A stretch of DNA of 64,000 nucleotides from NCBI GenBank assembly GCA_964613795.1, contig CAZTJR010000014.1:1-64000 (forward strand), read 5' to 3'. Of this stretch, positions 1-8,760 are shown piece after piece. Each line of letters opens with the position of its first letter. The stretch's first letter is position 1. Below the pieces are notes generated by a model, which was not told the origin of the DNA, did no database searches, and saw only the letters and a program-made list of their open reading frames with translations. The translations under genes and the position numbers were made by a program. Source of the stretch: Chromatocurvus sp964613795 (lineage in GTDB: Bacteria > Pseudomonadota > Gammaproteobacteria > Pseudomonadales > Halieaceae).

Positions 1-2386
1 GCAGCAATACCCGCTATCGTCACCATCATGGCCCGCTGCGCGACGGGATCAGCGCTTTCCCGGGTTCGCGTCAGTAACTCGACCTGAAGGTAGTTCAGCG
101 GATCTGTATAGACGTTGCGCAGTGCTATGGATTCGGCGGCCCATACCTGGTTTTTCAGCAAGATATCGACCCCCAGTAAAGACATAACGGTATCCCGATC
201 TGCCGCCATTTCCGTACGCAGTGTCCCGCCGATATCGCGCAGGGCGGCTGGAACCAGATGGGCGTCGTAGTGCGCTGACAAGCCGGGATCGGCCTTGGCG
301 AAAACCATTTCCAGCATGGCCAGACGCGTGGCGAAGAAGGGCCACTCCCGGGCCATTTCCGCAATCGTCTGCGCGTGCCCGTCCGCCAGTGCTTCGCGTA
401 GCGCATGTCCGGCGCCCAGCCAGGCGGGAAGCATAAGCCTGTTCTGCGACCACGCGAATATCCACGGAATAGCGCGCAAACTCTCGATTCCTCCGCTTCC
501 CCGCCGCCGCGCCGGCCGCGATCCGAGAGGCAGACTCGCCAGCTCCTGCTCAGGTGTAGCGTGGCGGAAGTAGGCAACAAAGTCGGGATGATCGCGCACT
601 ACTCGTCGATAGGCAGCGCAGGAACTTTCGGCCATGACGCTCATACTGTCGCGCCAGGCCTGCCTCGGGTGACGCCGACTGATCAGATTCGTACGACAGA
701 TTGCGGAAGCATACTAAAGTCAGGGTACGCACGGCAATGGATGTCAGGCCGAGCTTGGCGCGAATCATCTCACCCTGCTCCGTGACCCGAAGACCATTGC
801 GCAAGGATCCGGGCGGCTGTGACAGAAGTGCATCGTAGGCCGGTGCCCCGCCGCGCCCAATTGTGCCACCGCGTCCATGGAACAGGGTCAGCTCTACGGC
901 ATAGGTGCGGCACACCGCCAGCAGCGATTCCTGGGCCTGGTACTGCGCCCAGGCAGCGGCAAGCGCGACAGGTATCGAATACCTCCTGCGCGTCGTCACT
1001 TCCCCGCCAACCCAATGGCAGCAGCGGCCGGCGACTCTGCAGCTCGGCGACCAGAAACGCCAGCCGCTGCGGCTCGTCCCAGGCTGAATAGTCCCCAACC
1101 TCAAGATAACGGGTAATCTCAGCCAGTGCCGCCGTGTGCCGGGCGCTGTCCTGTCGGACATCCAGGCGAACAAGATGAACGCCAAAGCACTCCACGCGAC
1201 GCAGGCTGTCGAGCAGACGACTTTGCGCTATGGACTGCATGCCGCAGGCTTCAAGAGAACGGTAGCAATACAGCAGCGGCTCACGCAGCTGCTGCTCGCT
1301 GTGCAGCCAGTCCCCGTCCGCAGGCACGGCAGGAGACTCGCCGGCGAGCAACGATTCCAGGTGGCTCAGAGTGCCGCGCAATAGCCGCCGGAGCTTGCGC
1401 AACTCTGCTCGGTAGGGCTCCCGGGCCTCCGGGTTGCGCTCGCGAAGATGCGCGTCGCAGCGCGTGACAGAAAGCTCTTCGACCAGGTCGTCGATATCGC
1501 GCAGATAGAGGTCTGCGGCCTGCCAACGGGCCAGCAGCAATACCTCTTTGGTCACACTGGCGGTTACATTAGGATTACCGTCCCGATCGCCGCCCATCCA
1601 TGAAAGAAAGCGCACAGGCGCAGCATTCAGCGGCAGGCCACTCCCACAGGTGCGCTGTCGTGCACGATCAAGACGGCGCAGGAATTCTGGCACCGCATTC
1701 CACAGAGAATCCTCGACCACGGCGAAGCCCCACTTCGCCTCATCCACCGGTGTGGGCCGCTCAGCCCGGAACTCCTCTCCGAACCAGATCTGCGCCACCA
1801 GCTCGCGCAAACGCCGCTGCAGTCGCTCGCGCTCAGCTTCAGTGCGCCCTGAGAGCTCAAGATCGGAGAGGCACCGCCCGATTTCGCGGTGCTTGTGAAT
1901 CAATGTGCGGCGCATGATCTCGGTGGGATGCGCCGTCAGCACCAACTGGATATTCAAGGCGTCAATGGTCTGCGCGATTCCGGCGGGATCAATGTCGGCA
2001 GCGCGAAGCTCATCAACCATGCATGTCAGCAGGCTCGATGGCGAGAATTGCTGCACCATCTCACGCGACACGCTGTGCTGCTGGTCAGCGATATTTGCCA
2101 GATTGAGAAACTGGCTGAAGGCACGGGCCACCGAGAGCATATCTTTCTCCGGCAGGCTGTGCAGGGCATCAATCAGTCTGTCGCGATCATCAGTGTCGCC
2201 ATCGCGGGAACGCCGGGAAAGCTGCCGAATGGACTCGACGCTCTCCAGAAAGTCAGCACCTTCGGCAGAGGCAATCACCTCACCCAGAACACTACCCAGC
2301 ATGCTGACGTTACGCCGCAGAGCGGCGTAGGCATCGGCCTCCAGCGACGTGTCTGGGGCATTGTTATCTTCCGCCGAATGCACCAT
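1..2386 (-). pseudogene. ppc: phosphoenolpyruvate carboxylase, disrupted and cut by the window edge
   Basis: PEP carboxylase adds bicarbonate to PEP to make oxaloacetate, the main anaplerotic step. The N-terminal part is intact from the ATG at 2386 and carries the TAHPTE catalytic-His motif. The reading then breaks twice. Near 970 the motif VFDTCR joins directly to AAAWAQYQAQE in another frame; compared with the family about 90 residues are missing, including the GYSDSAKDAG segment with its essential Lys. FHGRGGTIGRGG follows. Near 714 one extra base shifts the frame again, after which YASAI and then PEQELASLPLGSRPARRR, ESLRAIPWIFAW and MLEMVFAK read cleanly to the left edge. It lies 48 bases downstream of gap on the same strand. 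Either a pseudogene or a mis-assembled intact gene; family identity is certain. Confidence 0.9.
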
Positions 2387-2434
2387 GGCTCCGTGGCTAT
2401 CGCGCTTCGCCGATGGACGGACGCCGCTTTCCAG

Positions 2435-3445
2435 TCACCACTGGCGGATTTTCTCCAGCAGGTCACAGACACGACAGCTATAACCCCACTCGTTGTCGTA
2501 CCAGTTCAGGACGCGCAGATAGCGACCGTTGGTCACCGCGGTGAAACCGCTGTCGAATATCGAAGAGTGGCTATTGCCGATAATGTCCGAAGACACCAGC
2601 GGCCGTTCGCTGAACTGAAGGATGCCGGTCAGTGAGTCGCTTTGGGAGGCCGCCCTGACGACCCGGTGTACTTCTTCCACGCTCACCGTACGTCCCAGCT
2701 TCACGAACAGGTCAACCACCGAACCGTCGGAGACCGGCACTCGGGATGCGATGCCGTGCAATTTGCCAGCAAGCTCTGGCAGTATCTTGCCAACGGCTTT
2801 CGCGGCACCGGTGGACGTGGGGATGATGTTTTCCGCAGCCGCACGACTGCGGCGCCAGTCGGAGTGCGGAACATCCGCAAGCCGCTGGTCATTGGTGTAG
2901 GCATGCACCGTATTCATAACGCCTTCGACAACGCCGAAGCTGTCATTCAGCACGCGCACCATTGGCGCCAGACAGTTTGTCGTGCAGCTGGCGTTGGAGA
3001 TGATGCGGTGCGCAGGCTCAAGCTGCCCGTCATTCACGCCCAGCACCACCATGAAATCAATATCGTCCTTTGCCGGCACGGTCAGTACCACCCGTTCAGC
3101 ACCGGCATCAATGTGCTGCTGGAGCTTTTCGCGCGTGCGGAATGCACCGGTCGCCTCGATTACCGCGTCCACGCCGAGTGCGCCCCAGGGCAGTGCCGCA
3201 GGATTACGCTCGCTGAGCATGCGGACACGGCTTTTGTCGGTGACAATGTGACCGTCCTGCAGCGCAAGCTCGCCCTTGAAGCGGCCCATGACGGTGTCGT
3301 AATTGAGAAGATAGCGCAGGGCCTCGTGGTCAAAGAGGTCATTAATCGCGACAACATCGATGCCCTCAACATCTTCCAGGATCCGGAAGACGGACCGGCC
3401 AATGCGCCCGAAGCCGTTGATGGCAATCTTGAGGTTTTTCATCAC
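2435..3445 (-). CDS. gap: type I glyceraldehyde-3-phosphate dehydrogenase
   Basis: Oxidises and phosphorylates glyceraldehyde 3-phosphate with NAD in glycolysis, reversibly in gluconeogenesis; cytoplasmic tetramer. The 336 residues show the NAD-binding INGFGRIGR near residues 9-17, the catalytic ASCTTNCLAP with Cys154, the activating His in TVHAYTNDQ (His181) and the C-terminal WYDNEWGYS. Length and motifs are normal, so this is a working enzyme. Its ATG overlaps the stop of the upstream GAPDH-like gene by four bases (ATGA), and ppc follows after 48 bases, so the three are probably co-transcribed. The protein begins with two Met codons and either could be used. Confidence 0.96.
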   Translation of the reverse strand: MMKNLKIAINGFGRIGRSVFRILEDVEGIDVVAINDLFDHEALRYLLNYDTVMGRFKGELALQDGHIVTDKSRVRMLSERNPAALPWGALGVDAVIEATGAFRTREKLQQHIDAGAERVVLTVPAKDDIDFMVVLGVNDGQLEPAHRIISNASCTTNCLAPMVRVLNDSFGVVEGVMNTVHAYTNDQRLADVPHSDWRRSRAAAENIIPTSTGAAKAVGKILPELAGKLHGIASRVPVSDGSVVDLFVKLGRTVSVEEVHRVVRAASQSDSLTGILQFSERPLVSSDIIGNSHSSIFDSGFTAVTNGRYLRVLNWYDNEWGYSCRVCDLLEKIRQW

Positions 3446-4461
3446 GCAACCTCCCTGACATCCAGTCGATGGTACAGTCGGACAACGTCGAGAAGTCGCG
3501 CGGCGTGCCCTCGTGTTTCGTACCAGGACAGGGTTTTGACGAAATGTTCCCCCGCTTTCAACGTCCCCTGAATATCGAACAGCAGAGACAGACTGCTGCC
3601 GAGCACATCGGTGGACACGATCGGATCGTCTATCACGCCTACCTGCTCAGGCAGGCGCCTCGCCGCCTCGGTCATCACCTGATTGACGTCATCGGCGGTC
3701 ACGGCGTCATCCTCGAACACAAGGTTCACGTCAAGGAGGCAGCCCTCCTGCACGGGAACATTGAGTGTTGACGTCGTTATCTTGCCCGCAAACAGCGGCA
3801 GCACGTGCCCGAGCCAGTGGCCGGCTTCGTGGCCGTTGGGGATGATGTTGCGCGCTGCAGACCGGCTGCGCCGGTAATCGCTCCCCGCGTAATCCTGCAG
3901 CGCCTGCTCCGATGTGTACGCATGTACCGTCGTCGCACTGCCGCACTCAACGACAAAGTGCTGCGACAGCGTGTGCAGAAGAAGGCAAAGAGCCGACGTC
4001 GTCGGCGAGCCAGCGGAAACCATGCGGTCGTGGCAACTGATGCTTTCCTCGTTGACGCCGGGTATTACAACGCGATCGATCTGGTCCCCCGGCAGTGTCC
4101 GCAGCAGGACCCTGGGTGCCCCGTTTCCCAGGTGGGCCCGCATGTCCTTGGCGCAGCGGTAGCGGCCGGTGGCGTCGATCACGACATCCACGTCGAACAC
4201 ATCCCAGGGCATTTCCGCCGGCTGGTCGGTGGACATCAGGCGACTGCGGCCACCCGGGCCCACCAGATAGTTGCCGTCGAGTAAATAATCTGCTGGTCTG
4301 GCAACTTCCGACTGCAGCAGATAGTGGAGAATCTGTGGCTTACCGATATCGGCAATGGCAATGACGGTGACGTCGTCCCGTTGCGATGCCAGATCATACA
4401 GCTGGCGTCCCGTTTGCCCAAAGCCCATCAGCCCAAGGCGCACTGGCCTGTCTGTCGACAT
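3442..4461 (-). CDS. GAPDH-like paralogue lacking the catalytic cysteine
   Basis: A 339-residue protein with the full GAPDH layout: Rossmann glycine motif LMGFGQTGR (11-19), an Asp at position 38 where NAD-specific enzymes have one, and TVHAYT with the conserved His180. The active-site stretch corresponding to SNASCTTN reads SAGSPTTS, so the nucleophilic Cys is Pro153, and the C-terminal WYDNEWGYS has decayed to WYETRGHAA. It cannot work as a phosphorylating GAPDH. It may still bind NAD and could form mixed tetramers with, or regulate, the active Gap encoded directly downstream with a four-base overlap. That role is inference. The start is set by a good Shine-Dalgarno (CTGGAGG) about 8 bases upstream. 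Confidence 0.85.
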   Translation of the reverse strand: MSTDRPVRLGLMGFGQTGRQLYDLASQRDDVTVIAIADIGKPQILHYLLQSEVARPADYLLDGNYLVGPGGRSRLMSTDQPAEMPWDVFDVDVVIDATGRYRCAKDMRAHLGNGAPRVLLRTLPGDQIDRVVIPGVNEESISCHDRMVSAGSPTTSALCLLLHTLSQHFVVECGSATTVHAYTSEQALQDYAGSDYRRSRSAARNIIPNGHEAGHWLGHVLPLFAGKITTSTLNVPVQEGCLLDVNLVFEDDAVTADDVNQVMTEAARRLPEQVGVIDDPIVSTDVLGSSLSLLFDIQGTLKAGEHFVKTLSWYETRGHAARLLDVVRLYHRLDVREVA

Positions 4462-4612
4462 ACTGAAAACCTCCAGGAGTGGTGTAACGACCCTGTAAAC
4501 AGTCTTGCATTCATCTCATGACAGCGCAAATCTGTCGCTACTTTGACCATGTTCCCGGCAATCTGGGCCGGCGAGGTCCGCGTATTTCTTTTTAAGTTGA
4601 TGGAGACCTGAT

Positions 4613-5062
4613 ATGACCACCGCCCATGCTATTACCTGTCCGGACGTCACGACCAACCTCAGCGCTGAAGCTGCCATGGTGCAGAAAGCGCTAACTGATA
4701 AAGGTCTTGAGACTCCGCTAGTCCACACCGCTCTGGACCGGGATGAAAAATACCGGCGGATTCGCGCTGCCTTTACTGAAATTACGGAAGTGCTAGGGCT
4801 CGATCTACGGGATGACAGTCTCAGTGAAACACCGCACCGAATTGCAAAAATGTATGTCGATGANNNNNNNNNNNNNNNNNNNNNNNNNNNNNNNNNNNNN
4901 NNNNNNNNNNNNNNNNNNNNNNNNNNNNNNNNNNNNNNNNNNNNNNNNNNNNNNNNNNNNNNNTCACGCGGGGTCATGGACAGCAATTCGACAACCCGGA
5001 CTACGGCACTCGGCGGTGCATTCAAGACCAACGCCAGCACACGAGGCGAATTCCTCGGCTGA
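4613..5062 (+). CDS. folE: GTP cyclohydrolase I, interrupted by an assembly gap
   Basis: FolE converts GTP to 7,8-dihydroneopterin triphosphate, the first step to folate and pterins. The 5' piece encodes the N-terminal helices and the family signature DDSLSETPHRIAKMYVD; the 3' piece gives the C-terminal TTRTTALGGAFKTNASTRGEFL. Between them is a run of 100 Ns. E. coli FolE (222 residues) has about 110 residues between these two motifs, so the missing part is nearer 330 bases than 100; the placeholder hides the zinc ligands and active site. A Shine-Dalgarno (GGAGA) precedes the ATG. Transcribed away from the GAPDH genes, with a stem-loop after the stop. Confidence 0.93.
   Translation: MTTAHAITCPDVTTNLSAEAAMVQKALTDKGLETPLVHTALDRDEKYRRIRAAFTEITEVLGLDLRDDSLSETPHRIAKMYVDXXXXXXXXXXXXXXXXXXXXXXXXXXXXXXXXXXSRGVMDSNSTTRTTALGGAFKTNASTRGEFLG
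4864..4963. other. assembly gap (100 N)
   Basis: Exactly 100 undetermined bases, the usual placeholder for a scaffold join of unknown length. It falls inside folE, and comparison with the family suggests that about 330 bases are really missing. Confidence 0.99.
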
Positions 5063-5068
5063 ACGAGG

Positions 5069-5097
5069 CCGTTGCTCACCTGTCGGGTGAGCAACGG
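5069..5097 (+). terminator. stem-loop after folE
   Basis: A perfect 12-bp inverted repeat (CCGTTGCTCACC / GGTGAGCAACGG) with a 5-base loop begins 7 bases after the folE stop. A second GC-rich hairpin (GGCCCGG-A-CCGGGCC) follows at 5102-5116. Neither has a T-run, so intrinsic termination is likely but not certain. They sit between folE and the convergent acyl-CoA synthetase. Confidence 0.55.
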
Positions 5098-5155
5098 CGG
5101 AGGCCCGGACCGGGCCGCCCACGATGGACAGCCTTACCTGGGCATTGACAATTTC

Positions 5156-6817
5156 TCAGTCCATTTGCCCATGCCAATGAACGAGAACCTTTCCCTGCTC
5201 CGCAGCGTTTAGCGCAAGGTCGCGCGCGACATCACCAAACAGTTCCTCGACGCGGTCACGACGTATCTTGAGTGTGGGCGTCAGTACCTCGTTGGCGATA
5301 TCCCACGGCTCGCTGGAGAGAATGACGCCGCCAATGCGCGCGTGCTTCTCGATAGCGCCGTTGATCTCGTCCAGCGTTGCCATGAAAGAGGCTTCCAGAT
5401 CCTCCCTGGAACGCTGACGCGCTTCCGGTGTAAGCACCGCAACCATCACCGTCTTCGAGTAACCCCGCCCCAGAAGACATTGCTGCTCGGCGTGCGCGTT
5501 CTTCGCAAATTCACCCTCAATGGGCGGTGGCGCGACATACTTGCCCTGAATGGTCTTGAAGTAGTCCTTGACCCGCCCAGTGATGTAAAGAAAACCGTCC
5601 TCGTCCACTCGAGCCTTGTCGCCAGTATGAATCCAGCCATCACGGATCAGTTCCGCTGTCTTTTCCGGCATGCGGTAATAGCCGGGCGTGCAGCCTTCCG
5701 CCTTGACCGCAAGCTCTCCCTCTTCCGTTATCCGGTACTCGACCTCGCCGATCGGCTTGCCGATCGAGCCGATGCGGCGCTGATCGGGGCTGCTCACAAT
5801 CAGACCCATCGCTTCAGTCTGGCCAAAACCCTCCATGAGAGTGAGACCGAACATTTCCCACCAATGGATCAAGGCTGGCGGCGTGGGCGCGGCGGCCACC
5901 AGGCAAAACTCAACTTCGTTCAGCCCCATGGTGTCCAGCACCAGCCTGCCGATGCCTTCGCGGTCTGCCGCCAGCGCCGTGTCGATTTCTGCCTGACCAC
6001 CGAATTTGCCGATGACCGCCTGCTGGAACTGCTCCCAGATGCGCGGCGGGCCGAAAAACATGTGCGGGCGCGTGCGCTGCAGATCCCGAAGAATGGTTTC
6101 CAGCGACTCGTTGAACGATACCTCGCCGCACACGACAAGCGATGAGAATTCAACAATCTGGCGCTCGGCAATATGCGACAGGGGGAGATAGGAGAAATAA
6201 CGGGGATTGTCACGTATGCCGAAAGCCTGAATGAATCGGCGAATCGGCACAAGATTACTGGAGTGCGTCTGTATAACGCCCTTGGGCAGGCCGGTTGTCC
6301 CGGAGGTAAACACCAGGGCAATGGTGTCGTCGGCAGCGCATTCATAAGCCGGCGCCCTGCCTTGCCACTCCGCCAGCAGATCCTCCCAGCGCAAGTGGGG
6401 CTGATCGAGGGAAACGCCGGGCAGGGCAATCAGGGTGATACCGTCAGGTAGCACGTCCCTTACCGCCGCCCAGTTATGGGTCTCGCCGACAAACAGGACC
6501 CGGGTCTCCGTGAAGTCGAGTATGTACTCCGCTGTGGATGCCGGCAGCGTCGTAAACAGACTTACCGATACGTTACCGGAGGCGATAACAGCGAGATCCG
6601 CCATGAACCAATGAGGCCGGTTGCGCGACAGTATGCCCATGCGTTCACCGTGCCCGAAGCGATCCTCGAGCATGGCAGCCATCGCCTGAATTTCGCCATA
6701 AGCTTTGGCCCAGGTGTAATCATCGCTGCCCTCCTCCCGGAGATCGCGCAGCCAGACTTTGTCGGGACAGGTCTTTGCCCAGTGGCTCACCAGGCCGGTG
6801 ATAGTGTCGTTCAACAT
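5156..6817 (-). CDS. AMP-binding long-chain acyl-CoA synthetase
   Basis: Activates a carboxylic acid, probably a long-chain fatty acid, to its CoA thioester through an acyl-adenylate. The 553 residues have the ATP/AMP signature VFTSGTTGLPKGV, the GFGQTEAMG adenylate motif, and the hinge region HTGDKARVDEDGFLYITGRVKDYFKT followed by GKYVAPPPIE, typical of the eukaryote-like FAA1 group of bacterial synthetases. The ATG follows a strong Shine-Dalgarno (AAGGAG). It has no clear operon partner: a lipoprotein gene lies upstream on the same strand, ending 51 bases before the start. Chain-length preference cannot be read from sequence. Confidence 0.9.
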   Translation of the reverse strand: MLNDTITGLVSHWAKTCPDKVWLRDLREEGSDDYTWAKAYGEIQAMAAMLEDRFGHGERMGILSRNRPHWFMADLAVIASGNVSVSLFTTLPASTAEYILDFTETRVLFVGETHNWAAVRDVLPDGITLIALPGVSLDQPHLRWEDLLAEWQGRAPAYECAADDTIALVFTSGTTGLPKGVIQTHSSNLVPIRRFIQAFGIRDNPRYFSYLPLSHIAERQIVEFSSLVVCGEVSFNESLETILRDLQRTRPHMFFGPPRIWEQFQQAVIGKFGGQAEIDTALAADREGIGRLVLDTMGLNEVEFCLVAAAPTPPALIHWWEMFGLTLMEGFGQTEAMGLIVSSPDQRRIGSIGKPIGEVEYRITEEGELAVKAEGCTPGYYRMPEKTAELIRDGWIHTGDKARVDEDGFLYITGRVKDYFKTIQGKYVAPPPIEGEFAKNAHAEQQCLLGRGYSKTVMVAVLTPEARQRSREDLEASFMATLDEINGAIEKHARIGGVILSSEPWDIANEVLTPTLKIRRDRVEELFGDVARDLALNAAEQGKVLVHWHGQMD

Positions 6818-6868
6818 GCATCATCTCCTTATTATCAGAACCGGCTGGGTCTCGACATTGTGCGCCGG

Positions 6869-7453
6869 CTATTGCATCTCGAGGGCCCGCTGCCCGATTC
6901 CGGTCGGCGTTCCGCGCTGTTCCAGACCATTACTGCCCATGCCTGGTCTGTGTTCATTATTAATCGCCGTGGGCAATGGCATCAACGCGGCGGCGCCCCA
7001 GCCGTGCTGAGGCATGGGCACCAGCAAATCGGCGACATTCACCAGCGGCGCTACGCCGACAAAGGCCTGCACGGCAGCACCGCCGCCAACGGCGTTATCC
7101 CAGCTGGCGCGCGAGACAGCGGTCGCAAAATGCGCGTCATCAAAGCTGACCAACAGAAAATCCCCGCGAACCCTGGCGTCACCCCAATCGAAAGTCAGTG
7201 CATCTACTCCCAGAGCGCCGAGACTGGCGCCGACAGCATTTTCTGAAATACGCCAGTGTTCCCAGCCCATCACCCATCCGGAGGGGCTGCGACTCACGCG
7301 CTGGGGGGGCCCCAGCCGGGTCAACACGGACTGCAGTGATGCGCCGGCGCCAGGCTCAGCCGTGACAGACGGCAATGGCTGCCCCAGCTGATAGAATCGT
7401 TGCGTACAGCCGACCAGGGTAAGCAGCGCAAGTAGGACTGACACACGTATCAT
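6869..7453 (-). CDS. predicted outer-membrane lipoprotein
   Basis: A 194-residue protein with a short lipoprotein signal ending in the lipobox LVGC (Cys16). It contains SLQSVLTRLGPPQRVS, closely like RAEILARLGPPSQV in the lipoprotein encoded just upstream, so the two look like diverged paralogues. This motif resembles the short helix-turn of small SmpA/BamE-type lipoproteins, a loose comparison. The middle is rich in Gly and Ala (AVGASLGALGVDAL). The gap to the upstream gene is four bases, so they are co-translated or at least co-transcribed. No function assigned. Confidence 0.75.
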   Translation of the reverse strand: MIRVSVLLALLTLVGCTQRFYQLGQPLPSVTAEPGAGASLQSVLTRLGPPQRVSRSPSGWVMGWEHWRISENAVGASLGALGVDALTFDWGDARVRGDFLLVSFDDAHFATAVSRASWDNAVGGGAAVQAFVGVAPLVNVADLLVPMPQHGWGAAALMPLPTAINNEHRPGMGSNGLEQRGTPTGIGQRALEMQ

Positions 7454-7457
7454 CGCG

Positions 7458-7850
7458 TCAGTCCGCGTCCGGTCGAATCCAGGTAGAGTGCTCGGTCAGA
7501 ATGTCATTTTCATCAAAGAAGAAAATTGCCCGGTCGTAGCGCGTGTCTACTGTAAAGCGGTTATAGGCAATAAGAAGCAGGGCTTCACCGTCGGCCTGTT
7601 CATTCAGGTAATACAGTACTGATTCGTCGCCGAGAGCGATAACCTGGGAGGGTGGGCCGAGACGCGCCAGAATCTCGGCGCGAGTGGTCCTGCCCGGCTG
7701 CAGATCCCCGATGACCGCGGGCTGCCAGGTGACTTCGACCCCGCGATTATTGTCATATTGTGCACAGCCGGCGAGGACGCAAACGAGGCCGACATTAAGA
7801 ACTATCCGCTCCCAGCGCCAACTGGCGGACTTTACCCTGTCTGACTGCAT
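7458..7850 (-). CDS. small predicted lipoprotein, paralogue of its neighbour
   Basis: A 130-residue protein starting MQSDRVKSAS, then a hydrophobic stretch and the lipobox LAGC (Cys29). The mature part has GRTTRAEILARLGPPSQV, like the downstream lipoprotein, followed by a compact region with YNRFTVDTRYDRAIFFFDEND, the kind of small alpha/beta fold seen in BamE/SmpA-like proteins. I chose the internal ATG at 7850 because a longer reading upstream would put a nonsense extension before a perfect lipoprotein signal. It probably sits in the outer membrane or periplasm; substrate or partner unknown. Confidence 0.75.
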   Translation of the reverse strand: MQSDRVKSASWRWERIVLNVGLVCVLAGCAQYDNNRGVEVTWQPAVIGDLQPGRTTRAEILARLGPPSQVIALGDESVLYYLNEQADGEALLLIAYNRFTVDTRYDRAIFFFDENDILTEHSTWIRPDAD

Positions 7851-7935
7851 CAGTGACTCCAAAACCGTTGCCCGTATGCAAGATACCCTGCCTTGGCTGC
7901 CATGAACAGAAGCCGCTGCCAGGATACCCGGCGAT

Positions 7936-8661
7936 TCACCAGTCGATGCTCTCCCCCGCCCAGTCCAGGTACGACAGAGTGCCATCCGCATTGACGTCAT
8001 CCATAATCGCCAGAAGTCTGTCGGCCACATACTCAGGCGTGAACAGCTTGTCCTTTGGCACCCGCGCCTGGAACGGCGCCGATAATGCCGTATCGGTCGT
8101 GCCGGGATGGAACGCCACAAGCTTGATCGCGGGTGCTCGCCGGGCGAGTTCAATTGCCGCCGATTTCAGCATCATGTTGAGAGCAGACTTCGATCCCCGG
8201 TAGCTGTACCAGCCACCCAGGCGATTGTCCGTGATACTGCCTACGCGCGCGCTCAGAAAAGCTGCAACGCACTCCGCGCTTCGCCGCATCAGAGGCTCCA
8301 GTGCGGCAAGCCACAACATCGGCACCATGGCATTGACGTGAAACACGCTCTGCATGGTCTCGGCATCGAGCTCGCGCAGCGCGCGCTCGGGTCGATAATG
8401 CTCACCGTGAAGTGTTCCGGCACACACAATCACGCGATGCAGTTCAACACCAGATTCGCTGAGCATCCTGCCGATCGTGGCCACGGTTTCTGCGCGCTGC
8501 TCAGCGTCGTCAGCGCAGACGTGCCAGTGCACGTGCGACCCCAGTCTGTCCGGTGCATCACTGCGACTGATCGCGTGCACGCAACTATAGGGCAGCGCGT
8601 CCACCAACGCCCGACCGATACCTCCGCTTGCACCGATAATAATCGCAGCCTTTGCCGTCAT
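7936..8661 (-). CDS. short-chain dehydrogenase/reductase, C-factor-like
   Basis: An SDR enzyme of 241 residues. The cofactor motif GASGGIG sits near the N-terminus, CAG takes the place of the usual NAG, and the catalytic Tyr-Lys pair is in YSYRGSK with an upstream Ser in FLSARVGS. The shape resembles the CsgA/C-factor-like SDRs of proteobacteria, whose substrates are mostly unknown. The ATG at 8661 is chosen over an upstream TTG because it begins right before the first beta strand. It follows the Pat-like gene on the same strand after about 100 bases; no functional link is visible. Confidence 0.87.
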   Translation of the reverse strand: MTAKAAIIIGASGGIGRALVDALPYSCVHAISRSDAPDRLGSHVHWHVCADDAEQRAETVATIGRMLSESGVELHRVIVCAGTLHGEHYRPERALRELDAETMQSVFHVNAMVPMLWLAALEPLMRRSAECVAAFLSARVGSITDNRLGGWYSYRGSKSALNMMLKSAAIELARRAPAIKLVAFHPGTTDTALSAPFQARVPKDKLFTPEYVADRLLAIMDDVNADGTLSYLDWAGESIDW

Positions 8662-8760
8662 GCCCTCTGGCTCCCTGGTCAATTCTTTTATGGACAGTAG
8701 TTACGCAGGCACACCGCCGTCGGATGCGCTGGGGCATGACCTTACTCCGGAGGGGGCCGA

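Noticed and set aside
2642..3571. Long plus-strand open frame (309 codons) opposite gap
   Set aside because: A shadow of the codon bias of gap; no recognisable domain and no ribosome site.
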